Part shown: one piece after another, positions 1-8,612 of the stretch | Numbering within the stretch: position 1 is the first letter of the stretch | Layout: every line of letters begins with the position of its first letter | NCBI RefSeq assembly: GCF_030166655.1 | Contig: NZ_CP126446.1 | Span: 3,906,001-3,970,000 of the forward strand | Length of the DNA stretch: 64,000 nt | Source of the DNA: Pontibacillus chungwhensis | Lineage (GTDB): Bacteria > Bacillota > Bacilli > Bacillales > BH030062 | Direction of reading: 5' to 3' | Translations under genes and position numbers: made by a program | The notes under the pieces: model-generated | Told to the model about the DNA's origin: nothing | The model's database searches: none | What the model saw: only the letters and a program-made list of their open reading frames with translations

Positions 1-671
1 GTGTTATGGAACTTCAAGGCTTCTCCGTCTAACTGTATCCCCATGCGATCTCCCGTTGAAACGTTATATGGATTGTGAAAGAACGCTTCTACACTACTTT
101 CCTCCAAGTAAGATTCATGATGACTTACGACGACCCTGACATCTACCTCTTTATCGTAGGAAGGGCGCTTATCATGACTTAACCCGATCCTTTTACGAAC
201 GACCGTATTTGAACGACTATACAACGTATCTCCCGAGTGGATAGTACGTCCCATTTGACCCCGTTCATAAACCGATTGACTGCCTAGAATCATTTCTGAG
301 TCCAGGCCTCCTTGCACTGCTATGTAAGCTCTCACCCCTTCCACTGGGCCTTTAAACGTAAGGGGAGCTCCCTTTTTCCATAAGAACGTGGACCATAGAG
401 GGGCTTTTCTTCCATTTAGCTTAGCATCTAAATTCGCCCCCGTTATAGCTACTACATGATCGCGGGAAGCTCGGAATGTCGCCCCTCCCATCGTCACTTC
501 AATACACGCAGCATCGAGTGGATTTCCTACTAAACCATTTCCAATTTGAAGCGCTATTTTATCCATGGCACCAGAGATAGGTACACCGTATTGCTGATAC
601 CCAAACCTTCCCATGTCCTGGATGCTCGTTACGATTCCTGCTTTCTCTACTGTACATAATGGATAGGACAC
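1..671 (-). CDS. pxpC: 5-oxoprolinase subunit C (biotin-dependent carboxyltransferase family), 3' end cut by window
   Basis: This is the first ~223 residues of a PxpC/KipA-type protein; the coding sequence continues past base 1. PxpC acts with PxpA and PxpB in ATP-dependent opening of 5-oxoproline (pyroglutamate) to glutamate in the cytoplasm. Visible family features are an early VEKAGIVTSIQDMGRFGYQ segment, then GAMDKIALQIGNGLVGNP, and STGDRMGIQL near the cut. The chosen start is GTG at 671, with a GGTGG-like ribosome site about 10 bases upstream inside the end of pxpA. Only 2 bases separate it from the pxpA stop, so it is the fourth gene of a pcp-pxpB-pxpA-pxpC operon. The family call is firm. 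The start is less sure, because nearby codons could also serve. Confidence 0.9.
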   Translation of the reverse strand, partial: MSYPLCTVEKAGIVTSIQDMGRFGYQQYGVPISGAMDKIALQIGNGLVGNPLDAACIEVTMGGATFRASRDHVVAITGANLDAKLNGRKAPLWSTFLWKKGAPLTFKGPVEGVRAYIAVQGGLDSEMILGSQSVYERGQMGRTIHSGDTLYSRSNTVVRKRIGLSHDKRPSYDKEVDVRVVVSHHESYLEESSVEAFFHNPYNVSTGDRMGIQLDGEALKFHN

Positions 672-673
672 GT

Positions 674-1438
674 CTATGATCCACCCACTTTACAGACATC
701 AATATCTTTCTTCTTTAATAAATCTTTTATATGCTTGGCATGCTTGTAGGCTGAATCTCCGTCTCCATGAAAACAAATCGTATCTGCTTCAAGGGATATT
801 GTCCTCCCATCAAGAGAAGAGGTTGTTCCATCTTGAATAATAGAAAGAACCTGTTTCTCAATCTCCTCTAGGCTTGTCAGGACAGAGCCTTTCTCCGATC
901 GCGGGGAAAGATACCCTTCTGAGGTGTAAGCACGGTCTGCAAATGCTTCTCTGGCAACAGTTAACCCCATCTTCTCCCCTGCATGAACAAGCTCACTATT
1001 GCTTAATCCAAACAAAATTAATTTTGATTCAAAATCATACACCGCTCTAGCAATGCTTTCTGCCATGTCCTTATCCTTTGATGCCATATTATAAAGCGCA
1101 CCATGGGGCTTTACATGCTGCAGCTGAACTCCTTTAACCCGGCATACCCCAGCAATAGCACCAAGCTGGTAAGTCATTAAGTTATAAACCTCGGACGGAC
1201 TCACTTTAAACTCTCGACGTCCGAAACCAAATAAATCTTGAAAACCAGGATGAGCTCCAACAGCTACCCCTTCTAATCGGGCTTGTTCAATCGTCTCTGC
1301 TAGTACATTGTAATCCCCTGCATGGAATCCACAAGCTACATTGGCTGAGGTAATGACTTTCATTAGCTGTTGATCTTCTCCAACTTGGAAGGCGCCGTAA
1401 CTTTCTCCAAGATCTGCATTTATATCAATGTGCGTCAT
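674..1438 (-). CDS. pxpA: 5-oxoprolinase subunit A (LamB/YcsF family)
   Basis: The product is 254 residues, the usual length of PxpA. The N-terminus reads DINADLGESYGAF, the hallmark of LamB/YcsF proteins, followed by ITSANVACGFHAGD, VGAHPGFQD and VKPHGALYN, whose His/Asp residues belong to the family active site. Together with PxpB and PxpC it hydrolyses 5-oxoproline to glutamate at the cost of ATP. A GGAGGCG ribosome site precedes the ATG. It lies 2 bases after pxpB and 2 bases before pxpC, so translation is probably coupled. The chemistry is established for the family and the assignment rests on clear motif identity. Confidence 0.95.
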   Translation of the reverse strand: MTHIDINADLGESYGAFQVGEDQQLMKVITSANVACGFHAGDYNVLAETIEQARLEGVAVGAHPGFQDLFGFGRREFKVSPSEVYNLMTYQLGAIAGVCRVKGVQLQHVKPHGALYNMASKDKDMAESIARAVYDFESKLILFGLSNSELVHAGEKMGLTVAREAFADRAYTSEGYLSPRSEKGSVLTSLEEIEKQVLSIIQDGTTSSLDGRTISLEADTICFHGDGDSAYKHAKHIKDLLKKKDIDVCKVGGS

Positions 1439-1440
1439 GT

Positions 1441-2181
1441 CTACGCCTCCTTGTTTATGATTTCAATGGTATAGGACCCGTTATGAATCCGTTTTAGTAT
1501 ATCTTCGTACTCTTCTTTTGGAACCGGTCGGAAACGGATGTAATCTCCCATTGCGATTAAGAAAGGTTCTTCCCGTGTAAAATCAACGATGGGAACGGGC
1601 GTTTGCCCAATAATATTCCAACCTCCTGGTGAAGCAACTGGGTACACCCCTGTCTGACTCCCCGCAATTCCGACTGATCCAGCCTCAACACGGGCGCGAG
1701 GCTTCTCTAAACGAGGCGTCGCTATCCGCTCGTCCATTCCGCCAAGGTAAGGGAACCCTGGTAAAAAGCCAATCATATAGGTCAGGTAGTCTCTTGAAGA
1801 GTGAAGATCAATGACGTCTTCTACTGAAAGGTTGTTCTCCTTTGCAACTTGTTGCAAATCTTCCCCTTCTTGCCCCCCGTAATAGGTTGGTAGAGTTACT
1901 ACCTTAGAAGAACTGCTGTGATCTTCTTCATTAGCCGCTTCCCATATGTATTCTAGCTTCTGTCTCATTTGTTGGAACGAAACAAGCTTTTCATTAAAGT
2001 AAACGGTTAAGACGGTATAACTAGGCACAATATCGGTGATCGGATCAAACGCATGGCGCTTGATCGATTGATAGAGCTTTAATATGCGCTCATGAATTTC
2101 TTGTGAAATATGATTTGGAAATACAACCTTTATTCCGTTTTCTCCAAATGGTACGTACTGAATATCTCTCATCTTCATCAC
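1441..2181 (-). CDS. pxpB: 5-oxoprolinase subunit B (KipI family)
   Basis: The product is 246 residues. Diagnostic stretches are YMIGFLPGFPYLGGMDERI, RARVEAGSVGIAGSQTG and YPVASPGGWNIIGQTP, all typical of PxpB/KipI. In B. subtilis the homologue KipI also inhibits the sporulation kinase KinA, but a location beside pxpA, pxpC and pcp favours the 5-oxoprolinase role here. Start choice is ambiguous: GTG 2181, ATG 2178 and ATG 2172 are in frame, and the only purine-rich signal (AGGTGATG) overlaps the first two. Only 3 bases separate it from the pcp stop. Confidence 0.93.
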   Translation of the reverse strand: MMKMRDIQYVPFGENGIKVVFPNHISQEIHERILKLYQSIKRHAFDPITDIVPSYTVLTVYFNEKLVSFQQMRQKLEYIWEAANEEDHSSSSKVVTLPTYYGGQEGEDLQQVAKENNLSVEDVIDLHSSRDYLTYMIGFLPGFPYLGGMDERIATPRLEKPRARVEAGSVGIAGSQTGVYPVASPGGWNIIGQTPVPIVDFTREEPFLIAMGDYIRFRPVPKEEYEDILKRIHNGSYTIEIINKEA

Positions 2182-2184
2182 CTG

Positions 2185-2787
2185 CTATTCTAAACTATCA
2201 ATGCATGTTTTAATACCTTCAAGCAAATCACGATGGGACCAACTTGGAATTCTTTTATGTTGAATAGCTAATTCGTGGGAAGCAGGAATGTGAATGAACC
2301 CTGCCTTCGTATTCAACTGATGAGACTGTATATAAAACAAAGCTCTGTACATCACATTGTTACACAAATACGTACCCGCTGTATTTGAAATATCTGCCGG
2401 TAGTTCTTGTTCGGCTAATCGATTGACCATGTTACGAATCGGTAGGGTTGAAAAAATCGCATCTGGTCCCCCCTCTTCAATCCATTCATCGCGAGGAACC
2501 CTCCCAGAATTGTCAGCATCTCCATCGTTACAATTGATCGCGACTCTTTCTGGGGTAATCTTATACCGACCACCTGCTAGCCCAAGGGAAATAACAGTAT
2601 CTGGTTTTGTTTCTTCAATATGCTGAACAAGTTGTTCACCAGACCGGCCAAACTCTACCGTTAATATCTTTCCTACTATTGTATAACCATTGATTATTTG
2701 TCCGTCTAACTCTTCGACAATCTTCATTGTTGGGTTAACCGGAAAGTCCAAAAAAGGCTCGAAGCCTGTTAAAAGAAGTTTCTTCAT
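2185..2787 (-). CDS. pcp: Pyrrolidone-carboxylate (pyroglutamyl) peptidase, C15 family
   Basis: This 200-residue cysteine peptidase removes N-terminal pyroglutamate from peptides. The N-terminus MKKLLLTGFEPF and the catalytic triad are visible: Glu80 in ITPERVAIN, Cys142 in NTAGTYLCNN and His166 in AGFIHIP, matching the spacing of known Bacillus Pcp. It is the first gene of the operon. Its product, free 5-oxoproline, is the substrate of the three downstream subunits, so the operon forms a complete pyroglutamyl-peptide-to-glutamate route. Upstream bases 2788-2898 must hold the promoter, but I could not pick convincing -35/-10 boxes. Confidence 0.96.
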   Translation of the reverse strand: MKKLLLTGFEPFLDFPVNPTMKIVEELDGQIINGYTIVGKILTVEFGRSGEQLVQHIEETKPDTVISLGLAGGRYKITPERVAINCNDGDADNSGRVPRDEWIEEGGPDAIFSTLPIRNMVNRLAEQELPADISNTAGTYLCNNVMYRALFYIQSHQLNTKAGFIHIPASHELAIQHKRIPSWSHRDLLEGIKTCIDSLE

Positions 2788-2898
2788 TGTTGCCGTACCT
2801 CCTCATGTATGGAATAAACCACTCACTACCCTATTCCATATCCCCATAAAAAAATCCTGCCACCTATCCCATGCCTTTATCTCTCTACCATAACAACG

Positions 2899-2940
2899 CG
2901 TGCCAGACACCCTTTATCTCACTAAAGGGTGTCTGGCACG
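2899..2940. repeat. GTGTCTGGCACC-type palindrome, 18-bp arms
   Basis: Two perfect 18-bp inverted arms (2899-2916 and 2923-2940) surround a 6-base loop. The arm contains the GGTGTCTGGCACG and CCCTTTA motifs shared with elements near 4251, 23705, 31211, 31818 and 31867. It sits between the convergent ends of no genes: pcp is transcribed away from it, and the MFS gene ends a few bases to its right, so it may also serve as that gene's terminator hairpin. Confidence 0.8.
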
Positions 2941-2943
2941 ATG

Positions 2944-4116
2944 TTAGGTTGATTGGTTGGATTTCTTTGTATCCATAAAGAATGTGGTTAAGGTCATGAG
3001 TGCTAGGAAGACAAGAACGACACTAAAGCCGCCTGTTTTACCGAACACTTCTGAGGCAACTCCGACGATATACCCTGCAATACCGCCGCCAATACCTGCA
3101 GCAATATAAATTAACCCAAGAGCTGATCCGCCTGTTTTGGAAATAGATGTACCAAATGCGGTACCCGTCGGGAATAAGGTTGAGAAGAAGAACCCTGCAC
3201 CTGCGAATAAGTAAGGAAAACTATTGGCGTAAAGGAAGCTGATCCCAATCATGACAACCGCCCCGACAGAAAAGGCGATTAAAATGGTGCGCTCATTTAA
3301 CCAATTGGTGAGGTAAGCCACCCCTAAACGTCCAATCATAAAGAAGACTGAGAACAAGGATAGGATCCCCGCAACCATATCTTCCTTTTCAGCATTTGAT
3401 AGTCCTCCTAAATCAAGCCCCTTCAAATAAGACGGGAAGAAGTTCGTAAAGGAGACTTCCGCTGATACTTCAAGCATTAAGAAGACCATTAAGAAGACAA
3501 ATTGTGCGTCTTTCAACATCGGTATGAAAGCTTTAATATCAACTTTCTCTGCACGACCATCCGGGAAGTTTGTAGAGGTTACATATATGATTACAGCCAC
3601 TAAGCTTGCTGCGATACCAATATAAAAATATCTCCAGGATGCGAATTGGAATAAGTAATTTAAGAACTGCGGAAAGACGACCATCCCAAGTCCATAAACG
3701 CCCATAGCCAAGTTAAACATTCGGTTTTGTTTATCCGGATAAGCGGATGGAATAATTGCATTTGATGCGACACCAAGGGAACCAAGCCCAAAGCCAACAA
3801 TCATGTAGAACCCTAAAAAGAACGTTATGTTAGGTGCAAACCCTGTTCCAAGGAAACCAATACCCATGACGATCGAGCCGATGATCGTCATAATGCGAAG
3901 GCCCTTCTTATCGGTATAATACCCAATGAGTAAACTTGCTAATGTAAAACCAAGCTGAAATATAAATACGACTAATCCAAACTGACTCATATCAAGACCA
4001 AGGTCTTTCTCAACCTGATCAAGTACAATCCCCTTTGTATTCGTTACACCACCAGATATAAACTGAGTGAACATCAAGATCACGAGGGCGTGTATACTCT
4101 TTCCTTTTGTTGACAT
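2944..4116 (-). CDS. MFS transporter, substrate unknown
   Basis: This is a roughly 390-residue integral membrane protein with about 12 hydrophobic segments. The loop after helix 2, GYYTDKKGLRIM, is the MFS signature between helices 2 and 3, and an equivalent loop lies near the middle after helix 8. An in-frame TTG at 4131 would add five residues. I prefer ATG 4116, because a GGAGG ribosome site lies 7 bases before it and would be inside the longer version. The gene stands alone, with palindromic repeats on both sides. Nothing in the sequence indicates the substrate. Confidence 0.85.
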   Translation of the reverse strand: MSTKGKSIHALVILMFTQFISGGVTNTKGIVLDQVEKDLGLDMSQFGLVVFIFQLGFTLASLLIGYYTDKKGLRIMTIIGSIVMGIGFLGTGFAPNITFFLGFYMIVGFGLGSLGVASNAIIPSAYPDKQNRMFNLAMGVYGLGMVVFPQFLNYLFQFASWRYFYIGIAASLVAVIIYVTSTNFPDGRAEKVDIKAFIPMLKDAQFVFLMVFLMLEVSAEVSFTNFFPSYLKGLDLGGLSNAEKEDMVAGILSLFSVFFMIGRLGVAYLTNWLNERTILIAFSVGAVVMIGISFLYANSFPYLFAGAGFFFSTLFPTGTAFGTSISKTGGSALGLIYIAAGIGGGIAGYIVGVASEVFGKTGGFSVVLVFLALMTLTTFFMDTKKSNQST

Positions 4117-4250
4117 TGTTCTGACCTCCAACTATTCCACTATAGTTTTAATGTGTGATTCTGCAGAATTGATTCCCAGCCAAACCCTCACTAAAACTTA
4201 CAAAAACAATGACAACGTTTACCTAAACAAAAAATTACTCTTTAGCCAAC

Positions 4251-4320
4251 TAAAGGGTGCCAGACACGCGGTTACTCTTTAACGCGTGACCGTACAAACG
4301 GGTGTCTCACACCCTTTACT
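4251..4320. repeat. Degenerate copies of the GGTGTCTGACACC palindrome
   Basis: TAAAGGGTGCCAGACACGCG (4251-4270) and the self-complementary GGGTGTCTCACACCC (4300-4314, followed by TTTACT) are part copies of the element seen at 2899. The arms have diverged, so the long hairpin is largely lost. Confidence 0.6.
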
Positions 4321-4329
4321 CTTTTACAG

Positions 4330-4368
4330 CAAAAAAGAGCGCTGGAGGTGAATATTCCAGGGCTCTTT
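4330..4368 (-). terminator. Intrinsic terminator of the DUF523/DUF1722 gene
   Basis: Read on the minus strand, AAAGAGCCCTGGAA pairs with TTCCAGCGCTCTTT across a short loop and runs into TTTTTT. It lies a few bases beyond the stop codon at 4374. Confidence 0.7.
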
Positions 4369-4373
4369 ATGCT

Positions 4374-5345
4374 TTACGTATAGGCTCTTCCTTTACCGGA
4401 GTCGCTGATTTCTACGAGGTCTTCCGGATAGGGTTGGAAATATGTTTGGCTTAGGAGGTACTCATCATCGAAGCGAATAACCCAAGACTTTAATATGCCG
4501 AGGATGGTGCTGAGAGGAATTTTTTCCTCATAGTATTTGTCCAGCTCCTCGAGGAAATAACGCTTTTCTTGTCTTGTGAGTTCGTTCTTGAAGTACCCCA
4601 TAATATGCTGGCATACGTTTACGTTTGATTTTCGACTTGGTGCTCTCCTTAGCATCCAGCCTAGTTTCTCTTCGTAGGAATCTAACACCTCTTCCATTGA
4701 GAGCTGATTATGATTCGCCACAATCCTTCCCATATCCTTCAATGTGGTCTGGTTGTAAGACATGAATAAGTATTTGTTCTCAGAATGGAAAGCGACTAAT
4801 TTCTTCATAGACGGAGATTCTTTCATTTCCCGAAAGGCCGCAAAGGTAAAAAGCTTCGTGAAGAAATGCTCCCTAATCCGGAAATTCTTTAATCGCCCTT
4901 CTTCCTCGATCGCCAGGGCTTCATGTTCTGACAGGACTTCTTGTGCGAATAACCCTTTAGTCTTCCCAACGACAGGCGACTTCTCTATTTTGTCGTACAC
5001 TTTTACGTCTTGAATTCCACAAGTAGGGGACCGATTCTTCAGTAAAAACCCATCCACATCGGGTAAAGAATTTAGAAATCCTTTCGCAAAATGAGTCATC
5101 GATTCTGTTAGATCATCTCCGCTAGAAGGTTGTACTAAGCGCTCTTCATCCCCCTTTCGAACGATGCGAATCACATCGCGGGGGACGCCAAGACCTATTT
5201 CCATTTCGGGGCATACTGGTATAAAGGTTACATAAGGCATCAACCGCTGAACGACTTTATCCGGTATTCGTTCGCCGTTATACCGTACATCATCAAATTC
5301 TAGACATTTACTTACGACCAATTTAGGCGTTGCAAACGTTCGCAT
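4374..5345 (-). CDS. DUF523-DUF1722 protein, RudS-like tRNA 4-thiouridine desulfidase homologue
   Basis: The 323-residue protein fuses an N-terminal DUF523 (TudS) domain (about 1-150) to a C-terminal DUF1722/YbgA domain (about 190-300). Characterised TudS domains carry an Fe-S cluster held by three cysteines and remove sulfur from thiouracil. The two-domain RudS proteins act on 4-thiouridine in tRNA. Here Cys14 (VVSKCLEF), Cys45 (FIPVCPEMEIGLGVPR) and Cys109 (NRSPTCGIQDVKVY) stand in the expected places, so the cluster ligands look intact. It is monocistronic, with a GAGGGAT ribosome site and its own terminator. Specific tRNA activity is inferred from domain architecture. The fused form is often linked to photolyase; here photolyase is 17 kb away. 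Confidence 0.8.
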   Translation of the reverse strand: MRTFATPKLVVSKCLEFDDVRYNGERIPDKVVQRLMPYVTFIPVCPEMEIGLGVPRDVIRIVRKGDEERLVQPSSGDDLTESMTHFAKGFLNSLPDVDGFLLKNRSPTCGIQDVKVYDKIEKSPVVGKTKGLFAQEVLSEHEALAIEEEGRLKNFRIREHFFTKLFTFAAFREMKESPSMKKLVAFHSENKYLFMSYNQTTLKDMGRIVANHNQLSMEEVLDSYEEKLGWMLRRAPSRKSNVNVCQHIMGYFKNELTRQEKRYFLEELDKYYEEKIPLSTILGILKSWVIRFDDEYLLSQTYFQPYPEDLVEISDSGKGRAYT

Positions 5346-5629
5346 ATCGAATCCCTCATTTTTAGAAATAATGTATGTTCATTGTAGGCTCCATTCCCGT
5401 TAGTTTCGAATTTCAATAGTTTTTATTCTTTCCCTGAACCGATTGTTTCATCACTCATCCTTAAGAAAGATGATTCCTATCGACTACGTGTCATGCATAA
5501 AACTAGTTAGGTTTTCGCATATCTATTCACTTCCATAAATTTTTATTAGCATTTTTATATTACATGTATTAAAATGAATTCTGTTGTATTTTTATGTCGG
5601 AAATTCTGTACACCAGGAGGGTTAGTCCC

Positions 5630-6997
5630 ATGAATTCAAATAATAAATTTCCATTTAAACCAAAGAATCATCTTCTGTTTATTCTTCCATCCCTCATTGG
5701 GATTGTATTATTTATGACACCAATGAAATTCGAAGATAGCATTACGATTCCTATTGCATTCTTCGCATCGAAATTACAAGAGGCCTTACAAGCTCAACTG
5801 CCCGCGATTATGACTATTATTATTACATTGACTGCTGGCCTTACTCTTTTGGCTAAGCTGACAAACGGGCAAGTGGTGAAGAAATCACCGTTCTTCACAG
5901 GTCTTCTGTTCGTTCCATGGTCCTGGACGCTGATTCGGGTCGTCGGCGCTGTATTTGCCATTATGACGTTTTATAAATTAGGACCTGAAGAAGTTTACTC
6001 CAGTGCAACAGGCGGACTCTTATTAGGTGGAGAAGATAGTTTGCTTCACATCCTATTTACGGTCTTCCTCTTTGCGGGAATGTTTTTACCACTGCTGTTA
6101 AACTTCGGACTGCTTGAATTCTTCGGAATTATGCTAACGAAAGTCATGCGTCCCCTCTTTACGTTACCTGGTCGTTCTTCGATTGATTCCCTGGCCTCAT
6201 GGCTTGGGGACGGGACAATCGGCGTCTTGTTAACAAGTAAACAGTATGAGGAAGGACACTATACGAAACGTGAAGCTGCGGTAGTCGGAACCACTTTCTC
6301 AGTCGTATCGATTACATTTACGCTTGTGGTTATTGACCAAGTAAAACTTGCTGACATGTTCGTACCGTTCTATGCCACCGTCCTTTTGGCTGGTGTCGTA
6401 GCTGCGATTATCATGCCACGCATTCCGCCCCTTTCAAGAAAAGAAGACTCTTATGTAAGTGGTGAGGAGAAAAAGCCTGAGCCTGGAACGCCAAAAGGCT
6501 ATAACGCTTTTTCTTGGGGATATTACAAAGCTGTCGAACGAACGAAACAAGCCCCAAGCTTACCTCAGTTTCTGAAACAAGGAACTCAAAACATTTTAGA
6601 CATGTGGATGGGGGTTGCCCCGATTATTATGGCGATCGGTACAGTCACACTGATTATCGCTGAACACACTCCGTTCTTCTCGTGGATCGGGATGCCATTT
6701 ATTCCACTGCTCGAGCTATTCCAAATTCCAGAAGCAGCAGCGGCTTCAGAAACGATCCTGGTTGGATTCGCCGATATGTTCCTCCCAGCTTTAATGGGAA
6801 GCACGATCGAAAGTGAGATGACTCGCTTTATCATTGCGGCTCTATCGGTTACACAACTTATTTATATGTCTGAAGTTGGTGGTGTGGTATTAGGGTCTAA
6901 GATTCCGATTAACTTTAAAGAGTTATTTATTCTCTTTATTGAACGTACCCTGATTACACTTCCTGTAATTACAATCGTCGCGCACTTCTTATTCTAA
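5630..6997 (+). CDS. YjiH family membrane protein with nucleoside-recognition (Gate) domain
   Basis: The 455-residue protein has about ten membrane spans. The segment GRSSIDSLASWLGDGTIGVL followed by TFSVVSITFTLVV and a second conserved block SETILVGFADMFLPALM are typical of YjiH/Gate-domain proteins, which are thought to move small solutes or ions. The substrate is unknown. An upstream in-frame ATG at 5594 exists, but a perfect AGGAGG at 5615-5620 sits 9 bases before ATG 5630, which decides the start. The gene is monocistronic and followed by a strong terminator. The 5346-5629 gap upstream is AT-rich and holds no other gene that I can see. Confidence 0.82.
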   Translation: MNSNNKFPFKPKNHLLFILPSLIGIVLFMTPMKFEDSITIPIAFFASKLQEALQAQLPAIMTIIITLTAGLTLLAKLTNGQVVKKSPFFTGLLFVPWSWTLIRVVGAVFAIMTFYKLGPEEVYSSATGGLLLGGEDSLLHILFTVFLFAGMFLPLLLNFGLLEFFGIMLTKVMRPLFTLPGRSSIDSLASWLGDGTIGVLLTSKQYEEGHYTKREAAVVGTTFSVVSITFTLVVIDQVKLADMFVPFYATVLLAGVVAAIIMPRIPPLSRKEDSYVSGEEKKPEPGTPKGYNAFSWGYYKAVERTKQAPSLPQFLKQGTQNILDMWMGVAPIIMAIGTVTLIIAEHTPFFSWIGMPFIPLLELFQIPEAAAASETILVGFADMFLPALMGSTIESEMTRFIIAALSVTQLIYMSEVGGVVLGSKIPINFKELFILFIERTLITLPVITIVAHFLF

Positions 6998-7001
6998 TAC
7001 C

Positions 7002-7037
7002 AGCCCCGCAAGTGTTGATACTTGCGGGGCTTTTTTA
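7002..7037 (+). terminator. Intrinsic terminator after the YjiH gene
   Basis: CCCCGCAAGT and ACTTGCGGGG form a perfect GC-rich hairpin followed by CTTTTTTATT. Confidence 0.9.
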
Positions 7038-7089
7038 TTGTTCCCCTCTTAAGGTGAACCATTTAAGTGTAGATGCAACACTCTACTTC

Positions 7090-7307
7090 CTAATATGGCA
7101 TGTTTCCGTTTTTTCATTTATGGCAAAGGTGGTTCGGGAAATTGCGAGACTCCTGCGGCAGTAGGAGCCTAGGGGAGACCCCACAGAGAGCGCAAGCGAA
7201 CGAGGAGGCTTCCCAGCTCGCCGCGGAAAGCGAGTGATTTCCCGAACCACCTTCCGCTCAGACTAATGCTAACGGAAACATTCTCACTTTCCGGTGCTCC
7301 ATATTAG
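7090..7307. repeat. Long-hairpin repeat, copy R1 (complete)
   Basis: This 218-bp element has three nested perfect inverted repeats: CTAATATGG (7090-7098) with CCATATTAG (7299-7307), TGTTTCCGTT (7101-7110) with its complement (7271-7280), and a 17-bp stem AAGGTGGTTCGGGAAAT (7126-7142) with its complement (7237-7253). The interior carries GCGAGACTCCTGCGG, GGGGAGACCCC, GAGGAGGCTTCCC and CCGCGGAAAGCGAGTG, the core shared by all copies here. No credible ORF is present. Similar core motifs are common in Bacillaceae intergenic DNA. Function is unknown. Confidence 0.85.
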
Positions 7308-7380
7308 AGCCTTATATGGAAGGCGTTTAAAATCAACAATCAACTTTAACAAAACTATTCATTAAAGTAAGACCCCATGA

Positions 7381-7411
7381 AAAAAGACAGAGGAAAACTC
7401 CCCTGCCTTTA
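7381..7411 (-). terminator. Probable terminator of the DJ-1/PfpI gene
   Basis: On the minus strand GGCAGGGGAG and CCTCTGTC can pair around a TTTT loop and run into TTTTTT. The stem contains a mismatch and lies about 60 bases past the stop codon. Confidence 0.5.
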
Positions 7412-7467
7412 TCTATAAAACGTATCCCCTGAGAGGCTTTTCCTGTCATTGGGTTACGGTTTACACA

Positions 7468-8130
7468 TTATTGTCCGAGCTTTTGAACGACTTTTCGAGC
7501 CGCTGCTAAACTGGATTGTGGATTCTGGCCTGTAACAAGATTTCCATCCGCTTCTACATGTTCGGTATAGTTCGGTTCAGCCATAAAGTTTGCTCCGATC
7601 TCTGTTAGACGCGTTTCTAGCAAGAAAGGCACCTTTTCATCAAGTCCTTGGTCTTTCTCTTCCGCATTCGTGAAAGCAGTTATTCGTTTTCCATCAATGA
7701 ACGGCTTTCCATTCTGGTTCGTTACCCCAACGAAGGCTGCGGTGCCGTGACAGACGGAACCGATAACTTTATCTTGTTCAAAGAAAGGCTGCAGGGCTTT
7801 CTTGATCGCTTCGTTATCTGGGAAGTCAACCATGGTTCCGTGCCCGCCTGGTAAGAAGACGCCGTCATATTCCTCAGTGTTCAAATCACTTAGAACAGCT
7901 GTATCCTTAAGAGGCTCCATAACCCCTTCCCATTCGTCTGGCTCTTCCCCAGAAATACTATGTGGATCAATTGGGATTTCGCCACCAGCAACGCTTGCTA
8001 CGGTCACGTCATATCCTGCTTGTGTAAATTCCATAAAGGGTTCAGCAAACTCTGATAGCCATAAGCCTGTCTGATGATCTTCATCTAACCGACCTGCATT
8101 GGTTACGATCATTAACATTTTCTTTGCCAT
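7468..8130 (-). CDS. Type 1 glutamine amidotransferase-like protein, DJ-1/PfpI superfamily (Hsp31-like)
   Basis: The 220-residue product belongs to the class I glutamine amidotransferase-like DJ-1/PfpI proteins. The nucleophile elbow GSVCHG gives Cys127-His128. An acidic residue is available in GLWLSEFAEP (Glu27 or Glu30), and VFLPGGHGTM is the typical strand-turn before helix 4. Members of the Hsp31-like branch act as stress chaperones and as glyoxalase III or protein-repair enzymes; which activity applies here is not shown. An AAAGGAG site 8 bases upstream fits the ATG at 8130. The gene is monocistronic. Confidence 0.88.
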   Translation of the reverse strand: MAKKMLMIVTNAGRLDEDHQTGLWLSEFAEPFMEFTQAGYDVTVASVAGGEIPIDPHSISGEEPDEWEGVMEPLKDTAVLSDLNTEEYDGVFLPGGHGTMVDFPDNEAIKKALQPFFEQDKVIGSVCHGTAAFVGVTNQNGKPFIDGKRITAFTNAEEKDQGLDEKVPFLLETRLTEIGANFMAEPNYTEHVEADGNLVTGQNPQSSLAAARKVVQKLGQ

Positions 8131-8318
8131 TTTTACACACTCCTTTAATTCAACACGCTTAAACGAATCTCTACTTGTTTTCTTATCACTAAATGAGTGA
8201 ACTTAAACCTCTAGGCACCTTTCTAATAGGTTTAAGACTCATAGAAATGGGAAGGTAAAACGTAATCACCCAGCCAAACTCACATTACCTATATCAAAAG
8301 AAAAGGAGAGTTGAACAG

Positions 8319-8552
8319 TTGACACACAAACGCCCGTATTCTGTTCATCGCAGACATTTAATCGTATTCTTTCAAACCCAAGAGTGGGTAAAAAACTGGC
8401 GCGGTGCCAGTAAACCGAATATCCAGACCCTTTCCCTTTTCACTGGATATTCTGAAGAAAGCATCATTGAATCTATGGAGTTCGGGCATCCGTCTCTGAT
8501 TGAGAAGAAACCAGAATTCCGTAATTTCGTTAGAAGCACAGCAAGAGTTTGA
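8319..8552 (+). CDS. Small hypothetical protein with helix-turn-helix-like segment
   Basis: This is a possible 77-residue protein. An AAAGGAGAG ribosome site stands 8-10 bases before a TTG start, and a good terminator follows about 60 bases after the stop. Residues 33-55 (IQTLSLFTGYSEESIIES) resemble the second helix-turn-helix of sigma-factor region 3 or 4, but the match is short and is my impression only. I do not recognise the family. The opposite-strand reading frame here is longer but lacks a ribosome site and has an unlikely composition. Confidence 0.45.
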   Translation: MTHKRPYSVHRRHLIVFFQTQEWVKNWRGASKPNIQTLSLFTGYSEESIIESMEFGHPSLIEKKPEFRNFVRSTARV

Positions 8553-8612
8553 TGAGAGTTTATGGCTTGGGTAACTGTCTGATTCTTTGACCTTCATGCA
8601 ACAGGCAGGCAT

